Source: Cymodocea nodosa (taxonomy: Eukaryota > Streptophyta > Magnoliopsida > Alismatales > Cymodoceaceae). From it: a stretch of 64,000 bases of DNA. Under the pieces are notes generated by a model, which saw only the letters and a program-made list of their open reading frames with translations, did not search any database and was not told the origin of the DNA. Shown in pieces: positions 51,314-62,514 of this stretch (positions are counted from its first letter, which is position 1; every line of letters starts with the position of its first letter). The translations under genes and the position numbers were made by a program. The DNA is taken from assembly GCA_036874045.1 (NCBI GenBank), contig CM072336.1:26115501-26179500 (forward strand). The letters are read 5' to 3'.

Positions 51314-52050
51314 ATCAATTGCGCTCTTCGTTTCTTAGAATAGAAGCTCATGAGTTTTCTCAGTTTTACATGTGTGCATACATATATTTTATGAAATAAA
51401 AATCAGATGGAAATATCATTTTGGCTGCAGATCTTTATAATTACCTGAAAAATGAATAACAAATTTTAGGGTCATGTGACAATCTTGATTAACGAGAGAA
51501 ATACTTGTATATATTTTATCGTAAATGTGGATATTAAGCCATGTAAAGATTAATAACATCATGTATGTTATGTGAAGAATCATGAATTGGTTAAAAGGAC
51601 TATTAATATTCGATAATACATCTCCCTGGCTATCCCCTTTCTTGTGTTATTTGTTTATGCATTTAAGACATTTAATAAAAAAATTCACATACATGTACAA
51701 ATTGAAATTCAAGATTATGGTGGAGAAGATCATGAAAATTAGGTCAAGTGTAATAAATGTAAAATAGTGTGGAGCATGCGTGTGCAAGAGGAGAGAAAGT
51801 GAGAGAAGCAAGGAACAAGAACAATAGGTGAGAAGTGAGAATGAAGAAAGGAAGGTAGAGAGGGTGCATCAAAGAAAAGGAAAAACATAAAGCCGTTGAT
51901 TGAGATTTTCCATCTCAATTCTTTGAAGACCATGACATCCAACCACAAAATTCCATTCATTCCTGTCATTGAATAATAGCCCGAATTATCCGTAATTTAG
52001 AATAGCATAAAACAAAAGAATTCCTATCACTTCTCTCTCGTCTAATTTTC
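51314..52050. repeat. displaced copy of GT14 intron 3
   Basis: Nearly identical to 40,400-41,133 in the same orientation. It begins right after AGATCAAAAAAA, where the homology shared by the 3' flanks of SABATH copies B and F ends, and it stops just before ATCGAGGTGG. Confidence 0.92.
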
Positions 52051-52448
52051 ATCGAGGTGGACCGCACTTAAGGGGCAATAACTTGTACTACTACTAATAT
52101 CTTTGCCATCTCATGCGAACAAGAACAAGAATTAACGTAATACAGTCTATCTGTATATACTTTGTTGATTAGTTAAAGAACGTTTAAAACAGCAAGAAAA
52201 TATCAAAAAAGACGTGAAGATATAAAATACCCAAAAACAAGGTACAAATTAATCTGAAGCATCGATGCCTGCACGAATGTAATTGAGATAGATTGTTACG
52301 AAAGGAGGCAAATAATTTATTACAACATTTGGACTCTTTCGTAAGCGTCCAATACACAAACCAGCACAATTGACAATACCATATAGAAATAAAATCTAGT
52401 TCCATGCGTGCAATCTAATTCTATGTAAGCGGTTGACCAGATAATGAG

Positions 52449-53058
52449 TTAGATTTTTCTTCCCAAAACAACAAAAACACTAAAGATCTCCGTTACTTCC
52501 TTTGACATGTACTTAATAAGGGAGTGAGTGAACTTCTCATAAAGCCTGTTCGTGATTTCCTCGCCAAATTGTTGTGAGATCAGCGGTTCCGTGAAACTTC
52601 TTACATTCTTTGCTGCCTTTTCAGCATCTTCTGCAAGAACGGAAAAGCTTTCCATCTTTTCTATTGTGAAGGATCCCTCCATTGATACAATATCTTCAAC
52701 CTCTTAGGGGGAAGGTGTATAGAATGGCATGTGAAAGAAATCTAGTTTTTCCTCTTCGATAAGACCCTGAAGATGGTAGCTATATTAGTAGACATAATGA
52801 ATAAGAATATTTTTTACTAAAATCGTCGTAAGCATTAAAACAAAAGTTATGGTCATACTCATGTATTGGGGTTGTACCTCAGAAACCATAGCAAGAAGGG
52901 AGTCTCCCAAAAGCTTCATTTCAGTAGCTATGACGTCTCTTCTTGGATTAGAGATGTGTTACTTGGTAGGATCAAGACCATTAGACCATTCTCAACCATT
53001 TCTTGTGATCGATGTTGTAGGAAACAGGTGAAATCTTCCGTAAATTGCTCCAAGTAGG
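52449..53058 (-). pseudogene. SABATH methyltransferase fragment C
   Basis: The penultimate exon ([32 protein letters not shown]) begins abruptly at about 53,058. It carries a small deletion at AAGTAACACATC that shifts the frame relative to copies E and F. The last exon has a nonsense change: where others have PSPQEVEDI, this copy reads PSP, TAA, EVEDI (at about 52,706). It then continues MEGSFTIEKMESFSV to VVLGRKI (stop 52,449). At least two lesions make it dead. Confidence 0.87.
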
Positions 53059-53489
53059 CATTAATTTGGAGATGATTGTGACAGGACGTCTCCCGCTGGA
53101 AAGCGGTCATCATCGTCGTGACTCAATAAATTTCTATTACATCGTTCAGATTTAAATTATTTGAATATCTTTTCATTTAAATAGTACGTGAGGTAATTAT
53201 ATTATATATTTAATTTATATATTTCGTCACACATTCTTATTTTTTACTTTTTCAAGAAATAACTCTAATTTTAAATATATTGAAGTAGACTTTCTGTTAT
53301 CTTTACTTGATATGTAAACTTGTAGTGTAAAGTTTCTTTTAAAAGTTTTGTCATTCATTTAAATATTTTTTAATATGTTATTTCAAAATTACTTTAGTAT
53401 CTACTAACTAAACTCATGGTTTGATCAAGTACATAGCATAACATATATTAGACTTTCCGTCACTCAGGTATATGAATGTATACTTTAAT

Positions 53490-54026
53490 TCAAAATTGTG
53501 ACAGAATTGTATCGATTTGATTGTATAACCTTTCTATTATATATTAGTTTTATTGTTATTTTATTTTTAGACTTATAATAGATTGACTTATTAGACCCTA
53601 GCTCATATGTTGTTTTGTTAAGATACTTGATAGACCCTAAGGGTGAGCATGAGCAAGATAGGTCGCGTTAGTCACCTTTTGTCAACTATGATAAATTTTT
53701 TGGTAAATGAACTAATATCTGTGGATTATACCTCTTGCTCTTATTATTATACCTCTTTCAATAGGTGCCAACCTTGTAATATTAATATTAAAGGAGGGAG
53801 TTTTTCACATGCCATTAATTTTATTTAAGCATGATTTCTTTTCGTTAATATTACGACAATTGCCATTTCCTTTTGAGGCATGACAACAAATATATATATT
53901 TGATAAATATACATATGTGCAAAATAATTAATTTGCATATATTTATAAAATCAAATTGATAATTATATATATGCATAAAAAAAGATGTATATATGCTTGA
54001 CAAATATACATATATGTGAAAAGAAA
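53490..54026. repeat. left arm of a long inverted repeat
   Basis: It reads through TTGTATAACCTTTCTATTAT, GAACTAATATCTGTGGATTA and GATGTATATATGC. The same sequence occurs as its reverse complement at 62,515-63,150. The arms are diverged by substitutions and small indels and enclose SABATH copies D, E and F. Confidence 0.82.
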
Positions 54027-54952
54027 TATATCAACATAACTTAATGCCCACAAGATATATATCATTAAATTTTGCATCATCAAAACCCATGAGAAAGATT
54101 TTCCCAACATGGTCTTTGGACATTAATGAATCTTTGGTCATCATCCGTTAGTCGAGTCAGAACCATAGGATTACATTTGATACTTCATTTAGAACTAAGA
54201 TTTCATGTTCATATGCCTTAAAGTTATCGTTAAGTTTTGCATTTATAAATGATAACCAATTAATTTGCTTAAAATTGACCAAGATATCCTTTGAGAGAGT
54301 ATGAATGGACGTTTCCATTCTACGTACACCGAATCAATTAATTTGTATCGCATGCACATCATTCACTTCTTGCTTGCTTGCTTTATTTGCCTTACTTGTT
54401 TGTTTCCACCGTACGGTATTAGGACATCTAGGCTAGGATCATATAGGACTCATTTCACACTCACCATATAAGTGTAGGAATATTTTCACGACTCTTTCCT
54501 AAGCTTCTAGTTTCATTTGTCTATACGAGTATAAATATTCATCATTTCATCTCTTCTACATTTTACACGAGTAGGCACTTGCATACATCATTCGCTTTAC
54601 ACACCTAAAGACATCTGAGAAGCTAAGAATTTGAGTATGTAAAGTATTTAACATCTTCTTTATGCATACCTGGAACGTTTATCCAAACTCTCTAGATAGA
54701 GGAACTGTACAAACTCCTCTTTCATATACATTCATGCATTATCTGTAGGCTTTTCCTAATCTTCCCTTAAATTAGATTAGGTAGCGACTCCTCCTTCCTC
54801 TTTTCCTCACCTTTTTAGAAGTCTTGTTGGTTGCTAACAATTGACAATACCATATTGAATGAAAACATAGTTTCATGTGTGCAATTATATAGAGAGAGAC
54901 ATGATCGGGAGGAACCAAGCGGTTGACCAGACAATGGCCTAGATTTTTCTTT

Positions 54953-55258
54953 TCAAAACAACAATATCATTAAAGATCTCTCCAGTACTTTCTTTGGCAA
55001 GTACTCCCCAAGCGAATGAGTGAACTTCTCATAGAGCATGTCCATGATGTCCTCGCCAAAATGGTGTGAGATCAGCGGTTCCGTCCCACTTCTAACGGTC
55101 TTTACTAATTTTTCAACATCTACAGCATCAACTACAAAACTTTTCATCCTTTCTATTGTGAAGGATCCCTCCATCGACACTATATCTTCAACCTCTTGGG
55201 GAGAAGGTGTATAGAATGGTATGTGAAAAGAGTCTAGCTTTTCCTCTTCGATAAGACC
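54953..55258 (-). pseudogene. SABATH methyltransferase fragment D (last exon only)
   Basis: A single last exon from about 55,258: GLIEEEKLDSFHIPFYTPS, PQEVEDIVSMEGSFTIERM, then EPLISHHFGEDIMDMLYEKF. Two extra bases near 54,985 (GGAGAGATCT where others have GGAGATCT) shift the last ~12 codons, ending ...LERSLMILLF. The middle segment is shorter than in E and F, resembling A-C. Homology stops right before the acceptor side of this exon, so nothing upstream remains. Confidence 0.83.
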
Positions 55259-55309
55259 CTAATTAAAGATGGTAGCCATGAACATAATGAATAAGAAAAT
55301 TTAAGTTCA

Positions 55310-55615
55310 TGAAGAACCTCGATAATTTAGTGTTTCAATTCAGTTTAGCAACTATTTTCTATGCTAAATGAAGAACCTTGATAATTTAAGTTCATATCCA
55401 AGAGCATTTGGTTTTACATCATTCCAACGATTATTTCCTACGCTTGAATGGAAAACTAAATAGTTTAGGCTCTTATCAATGAGCATGCGATGGTTAAATT
55501 CACTTTAGCAATGGTTTCCTATGCTTTAAATGAAGAACTGAATAGTTTAGGCTCGTATCCAAGAGCATTACCTTGATTCCCTTCAACAACCATTACCTAT
55601 GCTTTTTAGATATGT
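55310..55615. repeat. short tandem array, unit ~85 bases
   Basis: Three to four diverged units share GAAGAAC(CT)TGATAATTTA or GAATAGTTTAGGCTC, ATCCAAGAGCAT and a TTTCCTATGCTT-like end. Confidence 0.65.
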
Positions 55616-55639
55616 TTTATATTTTAAATTTTAGATTTG

Positions 55640-56660
55640 TTTGATTCCAAACTTAGAAACCTATCTCTTCTTTAAGTTCTAAGTTTTAACTTTTGAGCTT
55701 AGATGATTATATTTTATGTTTAAGTTATGGGGCTTGTTTAATTTGAAACTTAGATATTTGCATTTTCTTTAGTATCCAAGTTATAGGGTTAATTTAATTT
55801 TAAACTTAGATTTCTTTTTTTATCCAAGTTGTGACTTGATTTGATTATCTAACTTTAGACATTTTCCTATTGTATGTAGGTTAGCTTTAACTTGTGTGTT
55901 TATTTTTGTTAACTCATATATATATATTTATATCTAAGTCATAGTTTAATTTAACTTCAATGTTCTTATATATATATATATATTAGGATATTTGATTTTG
56001 TTTGAGATACTTTTATCTAGTATTCAGGATTTTTTTCGTTTTACTCTTAGATAATTTTTGTATTCTTATATGTAAGATATTTGATTTTATTTTAGATACT
56101 TTGAATCTAAAATTAATTTGATTTTTCCAATACTTAGATATATATATATATTATATCTAAGATATTTGTTTCCATTTTAGATACCTTTCTATTATTATTT
56201 TGTATCCAAAACATTTTGATTTTTTAAACGCTTAGATATTTTTTACCCTTTTTTATATTCAAGACATTTGATTTTGTTTTAGATATTTTTATTTTATTTC
56301 TTATCTAAAACATTTTGATTTTTAAACACTTAGATATTTTTTACACCTTTATATCTAAGATATTTGATTTTGTTTTAGCTATTTTTATTTTAGTTCTAAC
56401 TGATTTAGGCTATATTTGTTTATTATATTTTTCTTTTGTTTATTTATTTACTTTGGTTTCGGTTTGACCGAAACTCCTGTTCGTTTGTTTTTTTTAATTT
56501 TTAAATTTTTGGTTTCGGTTCCATCGAAATTTTTTTTTGTTTTTATATTTTCATGAGATTCGGTCGTACCGGAAGGATGTCTCGGTTCGACCGAAACTTT
56601 TTTTACTTTTCGGTCGTACTGGAAAGAAGTCTTGATCCTTTTCGATCGAAACATTTTTTC
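55640..56660. repeat. AT-rich tract built on the word AACTTAGATAT / ATCTAAGTT
   Basis: The two reverse-complementary words recur dozens of times with variable spacers. Blocks of TCGGTTTGACCGAAAC-like self-complementary sequence are interspersed near 56,455-56,650. No coding potential is visible. It merges into the 547-base tandem array. Confidence 0.7.
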
Positions 56661-57960
56661 CCTGTATTTTAACTTAGATATTCTTATAATTTTATCTAAG
56701 TTATAACTTCATTTTCTTTTAAAAAAATTCTTTTAACTTAGATAATTTTATACTTTATCTAAGTTATCATTTCATTCAATTAATTTAGTCTCTCCTTTTT
56801 TCTTTTAACTTAGATATTTTTATATTTTGTCTAAGTTATAATTTCGTTTAATTAATTGAATGATATTTATATATTTATTTATATTCTTTTGGTATTGGGT
56901 CGAACGAAAATTTTGTTGTTTTTGTTTTTTTAATTTTCAGTCCGGACGACGAGACGAAGATAAACTTTAGGTTCGACTGAAACTCTCTCCTTTTTATTTA
57001 TTTATTTATTTTCCTTCTTCTTCTTTTTTTTTTTTTTTTAGCTTCATTTGTTAGTTTAGCTAATTTAAACTTAGCCATTCAGATCTTAAACCTAAGTTAC
57101 GGTTCATTAAATTCGAAAGTTAGTTTTTTTTATATATATCTAAGTTAAATTTTTAATATTTTTTAAACTTAGATATATATTTTTTCTCTAAGTTACCATT
57201 TAATTTAGATGTATTTTAACTTAGACATTCTTATGATTTTATCTAAGTTATAACTTCATTTTCTTTTAAAAAAATTCTTTTAACTTAGATAATTTTATAC
57301 TTTATCTAAGTTATCATTTCATTCAATTAATTTAGTCTCTCCTTTTTTCTTTTAACTTAGATATTTTTATATTTTGTCTAAGTTATAATTTCGTTTAATT
57401 AATTGAATGATATTTATATATTTATTTATATTCTTTTGGTATTGGGTCGAACGAAAATTTTGTTGTTTTTGTTTTTTTAATTTTCAGTCCGGACGACGAG
57501 ACGAAGATAAACTTTAGGTTCGACTGAAACTCTCTCCTTTTTATTTATTTATTTATTTTCCTTCTTCTTCTTTTTTTTTTTTTTTTAGCTTCATTTGTTA
57601 GTTTAGCTAATTTAAACTTAGCCATTCAGATCTTAAACCTAAGTTACGGTTCATTAAATTCGAAAGTTAGTTTTTTTTATATATATCTAAGTTAAATTTT
57701 TAATATTTTTTAAACTTAGATATATATTTTTTCTCTAAGTTACCATTTAATTTAGATGTATTTTAACTTAGACATTCTTATGATTTTATCTAAGTTATAA
57801 CTTCATTTTTTTAAAAAAAAATTCTTTTAACTTAGATAATTTTATACTTTATCTAAGTTATCATTTCATTCAATTAATTTAGTCTCTCCTTTTTTCTTTT
57901 AACTTAGATATTTTTATATTTTGTCTAAGTTATAATTTCGTTTAATTAATTGAATGATAT
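56661..57960. repeat. 547-base tandem repeat array, about 2.4 copies
   Basis: The anchor AACTTAGATAATTTTATAC begins at 56,735, 57,282 and 57,829, exactly 547 bases apart. The first two units are almost identical, including the ATTTATTT tract and a T run, which indicates recent duplication. Each unit contains several AACTTAGAT...ATCTAAGTT pairs able to form stem-loops. Confidence 0.93.
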
Positions 57961-58059
57961 TTTCTCCCTTTTTTTTTACTTTTAAACTTAGCTATTTAGT
58001 TTCAGATTTGATTTTTGTCCTTTAAATTTCAAATGTTTTCCGTCATTTTTTTTTTTTTC

Positions 58060-58480
58060 GTTGTTTGTTGGTTTCCCTTCCTTTTTTTTTTTCTTTCTTT
58101 TCTTTTTTTATAAACAGGCCGGGCGGGAGGACGGATCCAACGCCCTAATTTCGCCGGAATCCCCCAAATCCATGTCGGACGGTCATCTTCTCTGGCGACG
58201 ACTGTCGGCGCCGCCCTTTTGTGCGTCCCATTTTTTTGGTTCACACGACTGTCCGTTCATCGTTTTTTTTTTTTTGCTGTCGTTGTCGTTGCCGGAGAAA
58301 GTTATCTTCTCCGGCAACTGCACGCTCGGCGGCGCTCGCCGTTCGTGGGATCGCCGCCGCCCGCGGTTGCCGGTCATCTTCTTTTTTTCTTTCTTTTCTC
58401 TCTTTTTTTTTATAAGGGGGCTTCTTTTCCTCTTTTTTTCCTTTTTATTATATATATATATATAGTGAACAGTGGCCTTA
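58060..58480. repeat. GC-rich fragment flanked by T tracts
   Basis: A GC-rich block with CGCCGG and GCGACGAC words is interrupted by T runs and followed by an AT tract at 58,448-58,463. No protein family was recognised in any frame. It resembles the GC-rich block near 25.6-25.9 kb in style only. Confidence 0.35.
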
Positions 58481-59280
58481 GTGTACCTCGAGTGGTTTGG
58501 CACGTTGTAAAATGCACTCTAATTAAGCAACAAATCAATAATACAAAGAAATATTTAAATAATAATAATAATAAAATTGTGTCATCTTCGAGTAATAAAT
58601 GAACGACACATGCATGCAATTAATCAATGAACGACGCGTTGAAAAAACAAATTATGACTTCACGTTTAGCATGTTCGTCACTTAATCCATAATCTCACTT
58701 ATTAATTTCAAATTCAAATTATCCATAATTTACGTTGTCTTTTTGAATATACACTATCTCCATTATTATTTTGAATATCCACGATCTTATATTGTAGATT
58801 TATCGAAACTTTTATTTTACTTAAGTTTTGTAGAATATCTTCTAAGTCATCCCTTTAGTCGTACATTTATCTTTTAAGTCTTTTAGAAACTCAAACACTT
58901 ATCTGTAACTCTTTGAGTTTTTACAATTTCAAAACACGTAACTTAAAAAAGAAAACTTATCTATTCATTAATCATTTTATAAAACTAAAACAGTTATACA
59001 TCCATACATATAAAAACTCAAACAATTATCTAACTCTTCAATTTTCATTACCAAAATTACATAAAAAATATGTAAAAAATTAAAATATTAAAAACACAGG
59101 TACATAACTTAACTATATGAGTTTAAATATATATATATATATATATATGCGAAATATTCGTCATGTCATAACAGATACTTTAGAAAGCAACCTACACGTG
59201 AATGCTGAAGCATCATGTCATAACAAATACTTGAATAAATATTTTGAGTTATGTGCCCCATGCGGAGGGTTTTAAGTGGT
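58481..59280. other. AT-rich spacer before SABATH copy E
   Basis: No gene is recognised. An AT microsatellite lies at about 59,131-59,148. Confidence 0.5.
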
Positions 59281-59342
59281 GCAGACTGCAGGGGCACATT
59301 TACACATGAGCAGAGGAAGTTGAGGAAGTTGGTGTCGTTGGT

Positions 59343-60431
59343 GTGTTGAGGAAGTTGCGCGAAGAATCGAAGCCCCAGTCATCCATGGAAATCCAAGTTT
59401 ACTTGAATGATCTTCCAGGAACTGATTTCAACTCCATCTTTAGAAGCATTCCCAGCTTTATCCAACAATTAAAGGCAAGCAATCACGATGATGAGTTCTT
59501 GTCATGCTACATAGCTGGGGTTCCGGGTACCTTCCATGGTAGGCTTTTCCCAAAGAAAAGTTTGCACTTGGCACATGCCTCCTATTGTGTTCATTGGCTT
59601 TCCAAGGTGACAAATTAAAAGCTTCATTCTAGACAACCTACCTATAGTCATGACTTTTGGATTGTTGGCAAATCATCTCACGATTGACTGATAGAAATAC
59701 TTTGTGTATTTGCTTAAGCTTCCAAGTGGTGTTTGTGGTCAAAAGATAAACAAGGGGAGGATCTACATTTCAAAATCAAGTCCTCTGTACGTTTGGAAGG
59801 CCTACTTGGAGCAATTTAAGGAAGATTTCACTTGTTTCCTTCAACATCGATCGCAAGAAATGGTTGAGAACGGTCGAATGGTCTTGATCCTACCATGTAG
59901 AGGCATCTCTGATCCAACAAAGAAAGAGATAGCCCCTGACATAACTCTTTTAGGAGATTCCCTCCTTGCGATGCAATCTGAGGTACAACCTGGATACATA
60001 AGTATGACCATATCTTTTATTATAATCCTTATGACGGATTAGTGGGAAAGATTCTTGTTCATTATGTCCATGCCTTCTATCTTCAGGGTCTTATCGAAGA
60101 GGAAAAATTAGACTCTTTTCATATGCCAATCTATACACCTTCTACACAAGAGGTTCAGGATATTTTGTCAATGGAGGGATCCTTCACAATAGAAAGAATG
60201 AAAAGCTTTTCATTCTATGCTGTAGAGGATGAAGTGAAGGACCTTTCGATGAAGGTAGAAAAGGTAGCAAAGTTTGTAAGAAGTTTCAGTGAACCGTTGA
60301 TCTCACACCATTTTGGGGAGGAAATCATGGACGTGCTCTATGAGAAGCTCGCTCACTTGCTCACGGAGTACTTGTCGATGGAAGTGATGGAGATCTTTAA
60401 TGTTATTGTTGTTTTGAAAAGAAAATTCTAG
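59343..60431 (+). pseudogene. SABATH methyltransferase copy E, 5'-truncated but otherwise open
   Basis: This is the longest copy. Exons to 59,606, then 59,719-59,982 and 60,087-60,431, splice in frame to about 290 codons. The first has [37 protein letters not shown] and YCVHWLSK, with the conserved His-Trp of the substrate pocket. The second runs from [25 protein letters not shown] to [14 protein letters not shown]. The last has GLIEEEKLDSFHMPIYTPS to VVLKRKF. The N-terminal ~90-100 residues, including SAM motif I (DLGCSSG in the family), are absent: the sequence before LREESK is a short GAGGAAGTTG repeat and unrelated DNA. Full-length enzymes are about 360-380 aa. Without the SAM site it should be inactive, though transcription is possible. 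Confidence 0.85.
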
Positions 60432-60732
60432 GTCATTATCTGGGCAACCACTTTGCTTCTGCCCATTCATTTCTCTCTTGTGAAAGAGTCCCCAAAATGT
60501 TGTAATAAATTCTTTGTTAGTTGTCTCCTTTGGTAACATCATGTCATGTCGTCTCACTCGTGTAAAATTTCGTGCTCCATATCACTGATGTTACAGATTT
60601 GCATTTTGTTTTTTGGGTATTTTATATCTTTGTATTTTTATGAACTTCTCTTCTTGTTGTAAACATCCTTCGACTAATGAACAGATATACACAAACCGAG
60701 TATATTATATCCATCATTGTTCCTCGCTTTCT

Positions 60733-60855
60733 TGCAGCATTTCCTTCTTTCATTCCACTGCAAGATCCTTATGTCTTATTTATATCTTTAGAAATATTCA
60801 TAAGTAAATATATATGAGCAGTAACACGTGGCTGTCGGAGATTGAGAGTGAACAA
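60733..60855. repeat. inverted copy of the GT14 intron segment at 41,255-41,378
   Basis: From TTTCCTTCTTTCATTCCACT to GAGATTGAGAGTGAA it is the reverse complement of part of GT14 intron 3. It ends exactly where SABATH copy F begins. Confidence 0.88.
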
Positions 60856-61533
60856 GGGAAGGATCTACATTTCCGAATCAAGTCCTATATGCGTTTGGAA
60901 GGCCTACTTGGAGCAATTTAAGGAAGATTTCACTTGTTTCCTTCAACATCGATCGCAAGAAATGGTTGAGAACGGTCGAATGGTCTTGATCCTACCAAGT
61001 AGTGACATCTCTAATCCAACAGGGGATGCGGCAGCCACTCTAACGAAACTTTTGGGAGATTCCCTCCTTGCTATGCAATTTGAGGTACAACCCCAACACA
61101 TAAGTAAGATCATAACTTTTGTTTTGATGCTTACGTTCGATTAGTGAGAAATATTCTTAGACATTATGTCCATGGCTACTGTCTTCAGGGTCTTATTGAA
61201 GAGGAGAAATTAGATTCCTTTCACATGCCATTCTATACACCTTCTCCCCAAGAGGTTGAAGATACTGTGTTAATGGAGGGATCCTTCACAATAGAGAAAA
61301 TGAAAAGTTTTTCATTTCATGTTGTAGAGGAAGAAGTGAAGGACCTTTGGATAAATGTTGAAAAGGTAGCAAAGTTTGTGAGAAGTTTCAGTGAACCGTT
61401 GATCTCACACCATTTTGGTGAGGAAATCATTGACGTGCTTTATGAGAAACTCAATCACTTGCTTAAAGAGTATATGTCAAAGGAAGCGATGGCGATGTTT
61501 AATGTTATTGTTGTTTTGAAAAGAAAATTCTAG
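60842..61533 (+). pseudogene. SABATH methyltransferase copy F, two C-terminal exons
   Basis: The penultimate exon (from about 60,850 to 61,084) reads [23 protein letters not shown] to [12 protein letters not shown]. The last exon (61,189-61,533) runs from GLIEEEKLDSFHMPFYTPS to VVLKRKF. Both are open and join in frame. The 5' side is cut at NKGR and fused to the inverted GT14 intron piece, so the first two thirds of the enzyme are missing. It is closest to copy E in the middle segment (VEEEVKDLWINVEKVAKFVRSFSEPLISHHFGEE), with a longer loop than in A-D. Confidence 0.85.
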
Positions 61534-61539
61534 GTCATT

Positions 61540-61890
61540 ATCTGGTTAACCACTTTGCTTCTTCCCGTTCATTTCTCTCTCACGAAAGAGCCCAAATGTT
61601 GTAATAAATTCTTTGTTAGTTATCTCCTTTGGTAACATCATGTCATCTCACTTTTGTAAAATTTTATATCATTGATGCCTTAGATTTGCATTTTGTTTTT
61701 AGGTATTTTGTATCTTCGTATTTTTATGAACTTCTCTTAAACCTTCTTTCACTAATTAATGAACACATATGTATACACAAATAGTGTACATTATTTTAAT
61801 CCTTGTTCTTCGTTTTCACAAGAAGTAACAAAGATGGTAGCAGTGGTAGGAGTACAACAAAGTAACGAAAAGATATTAGATCAAAAAAAA
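61540..61890. repeat. 3' flank shared by SABATH copies E, F and B
   Basis: The sequence from AATGTTGTAATAAATTCTTT through TGAACACATATGTATACACA to AAGATATTAGATCAAAAAAA is nearly identical to 51,018-51,312 behind copy B. A more diverged version lies behind copy E (60,490-60,735). It looks like the ancestral gene's 3' untranslated region and flank, duplicated with the exons. Confidence 0.85.
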
Positions 61891-61892
61891 TA

Positions 61893-62020
61893 TGTAAAGT
61901 GATTGGAATTCAATTTCTCATGGAATTTGAATTCCAAAATGTACAAGCACCTCATCACTCAGAATTTGACAGAAAAAATTTTCAATTCCATCAAATTCCG
62001 AGTGCACAAACCTTACTTAA
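61893..62020. repeat. possible Harbinger-type MITE fragment
   Basis: Contains palindromic GGAATTC/GAATTCC words and ends in GAGTGCACAAACC. It resembles the terminal part of the Harbinger copy at 42,655-42,800 (GTGCTTGT-CACA, GAATTTG-CAGAA). A clean target duplication is not visible. Confidence 0.4.
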
Positions 62021-62514
62021 GAAACTTTTGTCACAACATGCGATACGATTATATCACTGAAAACTTAATCATTTACTATTAAGCGCTACTCTCCTTATTG
62101 AATTGTGAACCTAGACTTTTGTAAGTTGATCTCCTCTTTAGCATACCAACAATAACCTGAAATCAAGACTAGAAGTTTTACTGTCCTTCTTTCCTGTGAT
62201 GTGATCAATTTTCATAATGATTGTTAGTCATCATGTTTTTGCTTTGAATCAACCTAACATTTGGAAAATATTCTCATGGACATCTGATAGTTGGTGGTGA
62301 TTGGTGGTGTTGGTCCTTCTTTTAATAATAACTGCTTCTACCTAAATGAATGGTTGGATTTACTTTATTCACATCAATAATGGTGATTAATTTCTCATTC
62401 TAAGATTTAGATCATGACGTAAATTGTGCAACGTGGTTTCATTTGAATTTCCTTTTAGTTATATATATACGTGTGTGTATTTGTCAACTTAACAATATAT
62501 ATATGCACATTTGA

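Noticed and set aside
56448-56654. A Lys-rich minus-strand frame with repeated V-S-V-like units.
   Set aside because: Translation of repeated TCGGTT/AACCGA words within a non-coding repeat tract.
58029-58619. Several overlapping frames on both strands around T tracts.
   Set aside because: Phe/Lys-rich translations of homopolymer runs; no family recognised.
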